A stretch of 64,000 bases of DNA from Ariolimax columbianus (lineage: Eukaryota; Mollusca; Gastropoda; Stylommatophora; Arionidae). This document shows positions 54,400 through 64,000 of the stretch, one piece after another. The notes under the pieces were generated by a model. That model was not told the origin of the DNA and did no database searches. It saw nothing but the letters and a program-made list of their open reading frames with translations. A program made the position numbers and the translations under genes. The stretch covers positions 15,146,696 through 15,210,695 of the forward strand of contig JAVGWX010000019.1 in NCBI GenBank assembly GCA_036924085.1, in the 5' to 3' direction. Every line of letters begins with the position of its first letter. Within the stretch, counting starts at the first letter, position 1.

Positions 54400-54800
54400 C
54401 TTGCTAAAAAACTACTACAACTTGACTGACACAACCAAACTAAAACTTGATTGACCAACTAAAATTTGATTGACGAACTAAAACTTGATTAGCAAATTAA
54501 ACTTGATTAACGAACCGAATGCGGATTGCCACAGAATGGAATATTCGTGTTTGTTCTAAAACCCAGGTGATTCGGCCGTGGTTCTGTTCTCCTCGTGATC
54601 GCCGAAGAGCTGGATCGAAGTGCCAGTCAAATATCTCTCTAGTCAGACGCCGGATTTATTGAGATGCTGATTCTTGAAATACTTCTGTGAGATGCTGATT
54701 CTTGAAATACTTCTGTTAGACGCTGATTCTTGAAATACTTCTGTTAGACACTCATTCTTGAGACACTCATTCTTGAGACACTTCTGTTAGACTCTTGTGT
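54400..54800 (+). repeat. Two short degenerate tandem repeats
   Basis: At 54400-54520, units of about 22 bp carry AACTAAAACTTGATTGA. At 54655-54790, units of about 31 bp carry GATGCTGATTCTTGAAATAC and TTCTGTTAGA. Confidence 0.8.
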
Positions 54801-55900
54801 ACAATTCAGGTATCTCATCCAACACAAGTTGTTCCTAATTTGACCAACCACCGCGTGTGGGACTTCAAAGTGCAAATGTCGCTAGTGGACGTACTTTACT
54901 ACTTTAGTAGGATCTGTCTAGCTTTCAGATGAGATCTGAGACGCTTCGTAAATCGGTTAAGGGTTAGTTACTAAATGAATCTGTGTAGTTACTGCTTCAA
55001 GAAGATGTTAGGAGTTATGTCTATGCTGAGAGAACATTGCTGGAATTGGGCACTGGTAATTTCAGCAGCGATGTGAATAATAGTATCAAAGATGTCTATC
55101 TCGTGCGTGTCCCTCATGGCCCACTACTATATCTGTTTCTAACTTACTATGCGAAACATCAATGTCATTACTATTTACCTCCCCTTGCTTTGCTACTGAA
55201 CATCTGGACTCTCGTGGTAAAATATTGTTTATCAAAATCTCTCTCTTTCTCTATGGGCTCCAAAATCTAGCTGCTTTCTCACGACTCGTCTCTAGACTGA
55301 CATGTGTGTTTCGAGATCTCCTTTCCTCTCCTCCTGCTATCATAAAATGGTCCAGTTCTCTCCACTGCTAGCTCCGTAATGATCTGTCCTCTTGTCCCGT
55401 ATAGATATCTGTATCCGCGGCTTTTTCCAGATTACGTGGTGCACTAACGACGTAAATTTGCTGATCTCCTTTCTAGGTTTTTCTCCCCGAGATTTCAGAA
55501 AAATCAGTTAATAGCATGTCCCGTTTCAACCGTCACTGCTGATCACACTGTAACAGGCGTCTAGGCGTTACGCAAGAACACGTCCATGTTACGTAGTTTA
55601 ACATCTGCGTGGCTTGGATACCAACGTTATGCATTCCAGACATTTCTATGTCCAGATTTGAGTACATTTATACTGGCTAGCTTTCTTAGTTTAATTCTAG
55701 AAGATATAATGAATAGCTACTGACTATCAATTCTCTAGGTCCAAACTTTCTAACTTTAATCGAATATGTCTAAAATCATATCCCTAATCAATCTACACAG
55801 CTAAGATTTGTGACAATTGACTGGTACACTTTATTTACAGCCTGCGATTTGGATTTTGTCCTAGCCCCAAGTAATAATAATAAAAATAGCTGTCCATCAC
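54800..55900. other. No recognised element
   Basis: About 1.1 kb with no clear frame, array or known repeat. Short frames at 55037 and 55162 have no features. Confidence 0.4.
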
Positions 55901-56092
55901 AAACGACGAGGACAACACCAGTCAGAAAATCTTGTGCTGCAACTCACCAGTGAGTTCTGAGGTGGATGTATAGTCTAATTCTGGCACGGAAAATCCTTCC
56001 ACATACGTAGCATTTAATGTCAGAATTGGACATGTGAGTGTCAGTTGTTTTGTCTTTATGTAGCAGATCCCACTGTTTGCCTTGGCCGTGAT
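55900..56092 (-). mobile_element. LINE C-terminal zinc-finger fragment
   Basis: The minus strand gives MSNSDIKCYVCGRIFRARIR, then LYIHLRTH, a C2H2-type finger. Such a finger with IG/IR..HLRTH commonly closes the RT protein of endonuclease-RT LINEs. The 3' flank CTGGTGTTGTCCTCGTCG also fits a LINE 3' UTR. Confidence 0.7.
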
Positions 56093-56094
56093 CT

Positions 56095-57015
56095 AACTTA
56101 GAACATTCTCACACTCATCCACATCATCATGACCATACTCAGTAAATGACATATCACACAGCAGGTGGCATATTTATTAAATCATACTCATATCATAGAA
56201 TGAGTAGAGAAATTACAAACACAATATAATACACATCATCTTAACTAAACATTCTACTAAAACGGGAATTGAAAGCATTAGCTATTGATGGAATTCCCAA
56301 CTAACTAAAAACCCAGTTCTATTGCCTTGCAATTACATCACACACACATCGCCTTAACTGCGTTCTCAACACACCTTATCAAATACTCTTCCTCACTGAA
56401 ATCCCCTCAGGCGGGCGATCTCGACATAACTCGTTCACAATGTGTCCTTGCTTACAAACACACTTTCAGATTATCTATTAATGCAAAACTCACACACCTA
56501 TTTGAGCGCTCCTGTTCTATCACCAAACATTCGTCCAACAGTCTATCAATCGCTCCTCTACCTAAGTCGGTGAGTTAAACATACTATCCACATTCAGTCT
56601 CTCTCTCTCTCACTCTCCTCCATAAGGCCTCTCTCTCTCCCTCACTCTCCGTCTCTCCTCCAGCCTCTGCAGCTAAACTTTGTCTCGAGTTATATATCCT
56701 CAAGCAAGGCCAGAGCTTGACCAATCGATCTCAGGTATGGTCATCTTCAATCCCAATTGGAACGAAACACTTTGCACACCTGTCACTCATTCTCTCGCAG
56801 CAAGCCCCGTTGCCAATTTCGTCTGTCAATCAATCTCCCCCTACCAAGATCGGAAGGCCAGTGGTCAGTTTCTACCTGTCCACATTCCTTAACCAAACTC
56901 TGTTCTCCTTTGCTGAGACGGTGAGTGACCTTGACATGCATTCAGGTAGCTTTAGGCTTTAACATGTTTATGCATCCTAAACTCCCCTTGCTCCGGCGGG
57001 AACTGTTACATTTAC
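56095..57015 (+). repeat. Dispersed repeat K, copy 2
   Basis: It matches 19150-20630 but lacks the 48-bp array. At the corresponding place it has a single TTTATTAAATCATACTCATA. It ends GGCGGGAACTGTTACA. Confidence 0.65.
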
Positions 57016-57345
57016 GCAAAGTGCGTTTCTGTGCTTCGGAGGTCCGGCGCTCCTCAGCAATGGAGGTGCCTCTAATGGTGGTTCTACGCCGTGCCTCGCG
57101 GTCCTGCGCGAGACATCCCATTCGTTTACATCGATGCTGAAGCGTTTCAGAGATACTTTGAGGGAGTCTTTGAAACGCTTCTTTTGGCCACTGGCTTGAG
57201 GCAGGCCATCTTTCAGCTCACCATACCCATTGAAGCAGACACGCTGTGGCGGATCAACACCTTATTGGGTAGGGGCTGCCTAGCTTGGGGCACAGTACCA
57301 TTACATAGAATATTAATTCTGACAATAAAAACCATGGTCATTATC
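57010..57345 (-). mobile_element. LINE RT C-terminal fragment
   Basis: The minus strand gives YGELKDGLPQASGQKKRFKD, then SLKVSLKRFSIDVNEWDVSR, the usual K(R/K)(F/Y)KDxLK tail of LINE proteins. One shift is needed. Confidence 0.65.
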
Positions 57346-58135
57346 CGAATCCTTTAGCTACCTGCGGAGCACACGTATTAAACTCCTTCTTTCTGGCCCA
57401 ACACCAGTTTGTCTGTTTTATCTAAGTCGACCAACGCTTTTCGGGTTTCCCAATAAATAAATACGATCATTTAATCTAGTCCATATTTTTAAAAACTGTC
57501 CCGCAAATTGTCACAAGAGCGGGACATCTAATTTTGCTCCAAATTTGAATTGGATGGGGCTCTTGTGTGTTTTTCTTCAAAACCTTTTGTCATAAGGTGA
57601 TACTATTTTTCATAATTTGTGTTCTTGTTGTTTGAGATATAGTTAGACACTTAACTTCTTCTGCTAAGCCTCCTAAATTGTGAAGCATTCAATGGTGCGT
57701 TATTTAAAAAAATGGATAATCATTATGGTTCAATCCTTACAAGTCAACTCATAGTATTGACTGCATCAGAAAATGGCCTTTGGTCTTTAGTAAGTACACC
57801 ATTTGCTATTAATTTTATACTTATTTTAGAATAGCATGCAACGTTTTGTTACTTCTAACCCAATATTTAATATGTATTATTCGCTGTCATCTTCACTTCA
57901 TTTTTATAAATAACAATATATGTGCATGTTCCTATGAACAAATTATTTAGGTTTAAGCATGTATACTTCGCTGTTTGAAACTGAACCCACACAAACATTC
58001 CGACATAGGGTGCAAACAAATTCCGGAGTGAAAGAGATAAATGCAGGCTGAGTTCAGGCCCATCTGCTCCAGCTTTAATTACGTTTGCCCTGTCGTTTTA
58101 ATGTCTGCCACGATCTATCTTCTACCACTATTTTA
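57345..58135. other. AT-rich sequence, no recognised element
   Basis: Nothing assignable was seen. Confidence 0.5.
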
Positions 58136-58138
58136 TGT

Positions 58139-58191
58139 TCTCTCTCTCTCTCTTTCTCCCTCTCTTCTCTCGCTTTCTCTCTGTCTCTCTG

Positions 58192-58228
<37 letters not shown>

Positions 58229-58232
58229 GTTT
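58139..58232 (+). repeat. (TC)n-rich microsatellite
   Basis: Interrupted CTCTCTCT tract. Open Ser/Leu-rich frames over it are artefacts. Confidence 0.95.
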
Positions 58233-58764
58233 CTCTTTCCCATGTGAATTTCACACCATAGACTACCATTTGTAGCTTTCAGATAGTTTTATAATATGTG
58301 TCTTATCCAAAGTCAGTAGTTTCGCCTCACCTCCTGTTTTACCATTATCTGATTGTTGCCAATATTTCCTCAATAGTGATTTTATTATTCCATTTTAATC
58401 ATTTTACTCTAAACAGTCATTTATAAAAGTATTTTTTTTTTGCCTGTTGTTTTTGTTGCTCTTCATGTTTCAGACGCATACAATAAGGTTGATTTAACAA
58501 CGGAGACACAAATATGTATATTTGTGTACTGAACATACTATATTTTGATTTTCATAACTATCCAAATACTACCAAAGCTTGTCCTGTCTTTTGTCTGGAA
58601 TATTTTACACAGTATTTACTTGTGGAACTTGATATTCTATCAAATTTTTACATACCCTCGAATACAAAGATAACAATAACAAATATCGCCAATACACAAA
58701 ATTATGTGTATCTTCCCCAGGCCTAGTAAGCCGCAGAATTTGTAAAATACCTACTAGGTAGAGC

Positions 58765-58975
58765 TGAAATGTTTGCAGGTGACCCCTGGTCTCACAGAAG
58801 GTGGGACCAGAGTGCTTACATCCTGAGTTACCCCCAGTCATCTTGATTTATGTCTTGCCACTGGTCCAAAGTAGCTCGAGACCAGAGAGTGAGGTTGATG
58901 ACCAGCGCAGTTTATTACTCACTATAATCCAAATAAAGCGCAAGTTACATTGTCAAGACAATACTGTCTGATCTT
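58765..58975 (+). mobile_element. SINE E copy, 5'-truncated
   Basis: GGGACCAGAGTGCTTACATC, TCTTGCCACTGGTCCAAAGT and GTTGATGACCAGCGCA match 62250-62535. It ends near TCAAGACAATACTGTCTGAT. Confidence 0.8.
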
Positions 58976-58984
58976 TGTTTTCTT

Positions 58985-59251
58985 TTTGTGTGTAAAGTGT
59001 TTGCATCTCTGTACCTACTTGCGGATGCACGACTCTTTCCCGCCCAGTGATATCAGGACGTACTAACCAGTGCTTGGATGCACGTGTGTGTGTCTGTATG
59101 TACCTATGCTTGTTAGGGCGCTCTCAGAGGTCAACCCAACGGAAATGCAATAGAAGGGCCTCACACGAAGGATGTGTGTGTAAGTTGTGTAAGAGTGTGA
59201 TTGTTGGACAGAGTTAAATACAAAAGAATGTGAGGTATTAATGTGAGGTAA

Positions 59252-59284
<33 letters not shown>

Positions 59285-59875
59285 AAGAGAGAGAGAGAAA
59301 GATGGATGTATGTGCTACTTGCGGGAATTTAAAAAAATATTATTTTATTTATTTTACGTGGTTTGCCTCACTAGTTTTTACTGGCGGAGGTGCGCCCATT
59401 CCACCCCAGACCGTAGTCAATCGGGCGATATTACGACGCGTAAACCAGTGCTTGGATGCATGCGTGCGTCTGTATGTACCTATGCTAGGTTTGTACGCTC
59501 TCAGAAGCCAGCCCAACCAACGTGCAATGGTAGGGTCTCACCCTGAGGGCGCGTGTGAAAGTTGTGCGAGAGTGTGACTGTAGGACAGAGTAAAATGAAC
59601 ATTTTTTTTTGTTTTTTGCTTAAATGTTTGCCTCACTAGTTTCTACTGGCGGAGGCGCGCCATTTTCCACCCCAGACCGTAGTCAATTGGGCGATATCAG
59701 GACGCATAAACCAGGGCTTGGATGCATGTATGCATCTGTATGTACCTATGCTAGGTTTGTGCGCCCTCAGAAGCTAGCCCAACCAAAGTGCAATGGAAGG
59801 GCTTTACCACGAGGGCGCGTGTGAAAGTTGTGCAAGGGTGTGACTGTAGGACAGAGTCAAATGAAACAGAGTGAG
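58985..59875 (+). repeat. Three diverged tandem copies of a 250-300-bp unit
   Basis: Copies at about 58985-59225, 59345-59595 and 59620-59870 share CCAGTGCTTGGATGCA, CTGTATGTACCTATGCT, CAACC.A.GTGCAATGG.AGGG and GTGTGACTGTAGGACAGAGT. The second and third are closest. A (GA)n tract at 59250-59300 separates the first two. Confidence 0.88.
59250..59300 (+). repeat. (GA)n microsatellite
   Basis: Interrupted GAGAGAGA tract inside the triplicated region. Confidence 0.95.
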
Positions 59876-59879
59876 GTGA

Positions 59880-60520
59880 GAAGAGAGAGAAGAGGAAGAG
59901 TGGCCCCTAGGGTGAGCGAGTGTGAGTCAAATGAAAAATAGAGAAGGAAGACATTTTTAGAAGATCTTATCAAATTTTGACGGACCTTTGAATGCAAAAA
60001 TATAAATATAAAATAACGCCAATACACCAAAGAAACAACAAAAAAACTAAAATGACACTCCCGTAGTACAAAAACAAGGAAACCAAAAATGATTAGTGTA
60101 AATAAAATCCTGTACCGAAAAACGCAGTTTATTATTAAAAAATATTGACTTGTTTACGTGGTGGAAATTGCAAATTATTTATATAGCTGTTCACTCCCTT
60201 GTTGGGATATCCATTCATGCACAGTTATATGCCTCTTAGAGCATGAACCCCAAGGACGCCCAGGCGCTCGATTGATCTCATTGGATGATAATTTGTCCTT
60301 GAGAAACCCCATTCCGCTTCACTAGCAATTTCAATCAATTTCCTATTAAACATATTTTAGAAATTGAAATTATAAGAGGTATTTTATTGCTGATTTAGAT
60401 CTTTTTGCGTAAGAAAATGAAGTAGGAGATCGTATGCAATTGTGTTTTTTATGGAAAGGAATTTTGAGAATAATTTAGGACAGCCCTTTTGTGTTTCCAG
60501 AGCTCGAAATGGGAGTGACT
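59880..60520. other. AT-rich sequence, no recognised element
   Basis: Nothing assignable was seen. Confidence 0.5.
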
Positions 60521-60524
60521 AACT

Positions 60525-61080
60525 GCACTATTGTAAGCTGTCAAGAATGTCGTAAGAGGCGACTAAGGAGGGATGTGTATGGCAACAGCTATCCCATAAT
60601 GTGAGGAGATGAGACTGTGTGGTCATACAAAATATACTGATCAGGCATGTTAGTCAGGGTCAGGTAAAACATACTGATCAGACATACTAGTCAGGGTCAG
60701 GTAAAACATACTGATCAGACATGTTAGTCAGGGTCAGGTAAAACATACTGATCAGACATGTTAGTCAGGGTCAGGTAAAACATACTGATCAGACATGTTA
60801 GTCAGGGTCAGGTAAAACATACTGATCAGACATGCTAGTCAGGGTCAGGTAAAACATACTGATCAGACATGTTAGTCAGGGTCAGGCAAAACATACTGAT
60901 CAGACATGTTAGTCAGGGTCAGGTAAAACATACTGATCAGACATGTTAGTCAGGGTCAGGTAAAACATACTGATCAGACATGCTAGTCAGGGTCAGGTAA
61001 AACATACTGATCAGACATGTTAGTCAGGGTCAGGCAAAACATACTGATCAGACATGTTAGTCTGGTCTTGGTGGTACAAT
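60525..61080 (-). repeat. Element L-type copy with 37-bp array in reverse orientation, about 12 units
   Basis: The array at about 60630-61065 is the reverse complement of the 15740 monomer (ACATGTTAGTCAGGGTCAGG, TAAAACATACTGATCAG). Two monomer variants alternate (GTTAG/GCTAG, GTAAAA/GCAAAA). Its far side has GACATGTTAGTCTGGTCTTG, the reverse of the CCAGACTTTAGTC-type end. The hairpin GTCGTAAGAGGCGACTAA lies on the near side at about 60557-60574. Confidence 0.93.
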
Positions 61081-61129
61081 CTAGCAGTCTTTTGTCCGTC
61101 CTTGTTTTGTGTTATCCTCCAACATAAGC

Positions 61130-61480
61130 TATATTTACCTCTGCAAGTTTTCCCTCCACTTTCCCTTCTAGTGCTGTTTTCAGTAAGTTGCTATGTTTTT
61201 TTATGCAGCCAACATATTTGAGTTGTCGGGCTCTGATTTCGTTTCCATCTTTTGAATCACAAATACCCCAAATACTTCCTTAAGTGTTTTCTTTCTTTTC
61301 AACAAGATGCACCTATTTCTTCTATATCTTCATATTTTATAGGTCTCTTGTCCAATCATTTGCTCGCTGTCCAGGATTCTACACCATACAGTAACAACGA
61401 TTGTTCATAACTCTGGATCACTCTCATCTTTGCTTTGGAAGTGACGCGTTTGGATGTCAACATATGACGTCATGTAGGTG
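61130..61480 (-). mobile_element. LINE RT thumb-region fragment
   Basis: The minus strand gives VTSKAKMRVIQSYEQSLLLY, then GVESWTASK, the block downstream of the RT palm. Stops break it. Confidence 0.55.
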
Positions 61481-61639
61481 AAAACAGATTAAACCTCCCT
61501 ATTCTATTCCTGATCTCCATCTCCCATCTCCAATCTCCCATCTCCCATCTCACATTTCCCGTTACTATATTTCTAAAATGGGAGAAGTACTTTAGCTGTT
61601 TCATTATCCCACAGTCTGTGTCTGTGCAATCCATTTTGA

Positions 61640-62175
61640 GTCTACTTTAAATTATCAAAACTTTCGTTTTTTTTCTTCAAATTTAATGTACAATTCACAC
61701 ATCGGACTTTACTCGCATCTTCATCATATAGTTCCCGTTCAGCCAGCAGAACTATGCCATTCGCACATAAGAGATTATGTATTGTTATTTCGTTGAACAT
61801 CATGCATGGACAAAACAGATAATAAAATGGTTCGAACACCTGACAAGAATGCAACCAAAGATCAGCTGCGCGTATTTACAACACCAAACACCAGGATTGC
61901 AGAGCAAGAGGTAGCCCATGAAAGGGATGGATAGATTGTGCCAGGGAGACACTGAAGAAGCATGTCATGATTACAACATTGGCGACAAAGCTAAGACGCG
62001 ACAGAAAACTACATCTCCCCACGGTGTCTAGCCACCCAAGTGGGTAGAAGATGATGACGATGACTCGGCTGATAATGAGTTCTAACATTTCCTCTGTCTG
62101 TTAAAAAAAATGTAGTCTGCTATAAATGTTGAACAGTCAAGGGGACAGTACTCATCCATGTGGTACTCCTCCTTT
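61640..62175 (-). mobile_element. LINE RT palm fragment, interrupted
   Basis: From 62175 down, the minus strand gives VKGGVPHG.VLSP.LFNIYS. After an interruption it gives TIHNLLCANGIVLLAERELY, where the FADD box reads CANG, so the catalytic residues are lost. Between them, 61860-62045 (+) carries the tail of another LINE (MKGMDRLCQGDTEEACHDYN), suggesting nesting. Confidence 0.6.
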
Positions 62176-62249
62176 TACATTTATGCATTGAGAGTAAAGC
62201 TTACCAGACCTTACAGTGGTACTATGCATGGGGGATGGGGTGGGGGTGG

Positions 62250-62535
62250 GGGAGATCCACTGTAGTCAAGAGGTTAAGACACTAACCTCTCACAGGGATG
62301 AATGGAAACGATGGTCGATCGAATCCCGCCAGTTTCAAGCGACCCCTAGTCTTACGGGAGGTAAGACCAGAGTGCCTGCATCCCGAGTTACCTCCAGTCG
62401 TCTCGACCAATAATCTTGCCACTGATCCAAGGTAACTCAGGATAAGAGTGAGATTGATGACCAGCGCATATTCTTCCTCACTATAATCCTCATACAGCTC
62501 ACATCACATTATTAAGACAAAACCGTCTGATGGTG
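62250..62535 (+). mobile_element. SINE E copy with head
   Basis: The head has TGTAGTCAAGAGGTTAAGAC (A box) and GGTCGATCGAATCCCG (B box), similar to a Leu or Ser tRNA. The body has ACCAGAGTGCCTGCATCCCG and GATTGATGACCAGCGCAT. It ends near TTAAGACAAAACCGTCTGAT. Confidence 0.8.
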
Positions 62536-62684
62536 TGGCCTTCGTTGCTTCGCGACGTGCAATAACTATTACTTTGCCCTAAGTATAGGTTGTCGAGTAT
62601 GCTCGTGTCTGTTTTCTCTGTATCTGTGTTGTGAAGACACGCAATTCGTTTCACCCCACAACGCCTTGCCACTAACGATGTTGT

Positions 62685-62999
62685 CTGCGTTTGTGTGTAT
62701 GTGTGTGTTTATGTGTGTGTCTATGTGTGTCTTTATATGTGTGTCTTTATGTGTGTTTGTGTTTATATGTATGTTTGTGTATATTTCTGTACGTGTATAT
62801 GTGTGTGTGTGTCTATATGTATGTGTCTATGTATGTGTCTAAATGTGTCTTTGCGTATGTGTGTATATGTGTGTATCTGTGTGTGTATGTCTATATGTAT
62901 GTGTATATGTGAATGTGTCTATATGTCTGTGTCTATATGTGTGTGTGTGTCAATATGTATGTGTCTATATGTGTGTGTCTATATGTGTGTGTATGTATG

Positions 63000-63041
<42 letters not shown>

Positions 63042-63265
63042 TAAGCGTGTGTCTATATGTGTGTGTCTATATGTATGTATCTATGTGTATGTGTCTATAT
63101 GTGTGTGTGTTTATATGTATGTGTCTGTGTGTGTATACCTATATAGGTATTTGTCCATATGTATGTATGTGTGTCTATATGTATGTGTCTATGTGTGTGT
63201 ATCTATATAGGTGTGTGTCTATATGTATGTATGTGTCCATGTGTGCGTGTCTATGTGTGTGTGCG
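62685..63265 (+). repeat. GT/TATG-rich simple repeat with (TA)n core
   Basis: Irregular GTGTGTCTATATGTATGTGT repeats, with (TA)n at about 63005-63037. Open frames in three phases are low-complexity artefacts. Confidence 0.95.
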
Positions 63266-63991
63266 CTCATCATGTGACATATTCTTTCAAGAACGTAGTC
63301 TCCGTCACGGCAGCCATGTATCCATCTCAGTTTAGGGCCTCATGCAAATCCATCCCCAGACTGTCCATTATGTAGGGGGCTAACTCTTTTCCTCCTTCCA
63401 GGAACCCTGCCCTCCAATATCACTCTCTCAGTTATGTCTCTTCACGTGACAGAAATATCTCAGCATTTTTCTTGCGATGTCTAGGAGCCAATTTTCTGCA
63501 ATATGAAACGATTGCTAAATTTGTCTTTTTTCTGTCCATGATAATTTTAGCATCTTTCTGTAACACTTCATTTCAAAAGCTGTGATTTTTTTTGGCAATT
63601 GATTAGTTTAATGTCCATGTCTCACAACCACATGCCGCCCATGAGAACATGCATGTCCTGCTCAGTTGAATTTTTGCTTGCCCTTGCTTTGCCACACTTG
63701 TTCCATCTGTATTGGTTTCTATGCAGCGATTGAAATTATTCGTTTCATTGCAATTTCGTAGACGCCATAATTATTGACTGTATGTTCCAAATATTCAAAC
63801 TTGTTGACACCTTTTATATCTACATTAACAACTATGAATATCGATTTGTTCTTCACTTGACATTTTGTCAAAATCTTGGCGTTCTTAGCGTTTAAATATA
63901 GATTGTGGACTTCGTTGGTTGTTGTTGTTTTTGCGTCAATTAGTTTTTCTAGCACCACTTTGATCGCCGATATAAGACCTGTCGTGATCAT
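63265..63991 (-). mobile_element. LINE family G, RT palm-to-C-terminus, decayed
   Basis: The minus frame 63991-63719 gives LNAKNAKILTKCQVKNKSIF and VNKFEYLEHTVNNYGVYEIA, the RT region after the catalytic box. Further down 63600-63640 gives the WL..WTLN-type linker, and the end near 63275 resembles the family G end (GTGACGGAGACTACG). It runs off the window on its 5' side. Confidence 0.7.
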
Positions 63992-64000
63992 ACCTAATTT

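Noticed and set aside
63001..63040. Promoter-like TATA run
   Set aside because: It is a (TA)n microsatellite within a GT-rich simple repeat, with no gene start nearby.

Overview
This is a repeat-dense piece of an animal nuclear genome. It has spliced host exons with GT/AG boundaries, tRNA-derived SINEs, 5'-truncated LINEs with target-site duplications (TSDs), mariner and piggyBac relics, and a large number of minisatellites. The combination suggests a lophotrochozoan, most likely a mollusc and perhaps a gastropod. That placement is an inference from repeat style, not from a diagnostic gene. There are no bacterial genes, operons, CRISPR arrays, rRNA genes or intact tRNA genes.

Two host genes are visible. 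(1) On the + strand, eleven exons between 1937 and 29900 join in phase into about 706 codons of an MCC (Mutated in Colorectal Cancers) orthologue. Every intron phase matches across its junction. The order of conserved blocks follows vertebrate MCC, and the last four residues, ETSL, form a class I PDZ ligand. The first exons (roughly 110 residues) lie upstream of the window. (2) On the - strand, 51248..50435 is the last coding exon of a rhodopsin-type GPCR, covering TM3 to TM7 and the C-tail. It has NRY in place of D/ERY. Its TM1-TM2 exon was not found.

Everything else is intron, intergenic DNA and mobile-element debris. LINE families include an I-like element with RNase H and a (GAA)n tail (four copies, three with clear TSDs), a CR1/Jockey-like family, a family with an (ATG)n tail, and several further RT fragments. 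SINE C is tRNA-derived with a poly-A tail. SINE D ends in GAA repeats or an AAGCC-type tail and shares a central core with SINE C. SINE E has a Leu/Ser-tRNA-like head and SINE F carries a conserved 3' motif. DNA elements are mariner pieces (one folded back on itself) and a piggyBac-type MITE in TTAA. Three segments resemble the terminal region of Penelope-like elements.

Tandem arrays fill most MCC introns and much of 33-49 kb, with units of 24, 31, 36, 37, 48 and 72 bp among others. Because 24, 36 and 48 are multiples of three, these arrays give long but spurious open frames on both strands. The most interesting array starts at the 5' splice site of the MCC exon at 24000-24112. The exon end and donor have been copied at 33-bp spacing, giving three donors in the same phase, and the copies continue into a 31-bp minisatellite full of donor-like sites. 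A second intronic array (20.8-21.7 kb) carries a strong GTAAGT donor consensus in each of 12 units. A 37-bp monomer occurs in arrays in both orientations, inside copies of one dispersed element.
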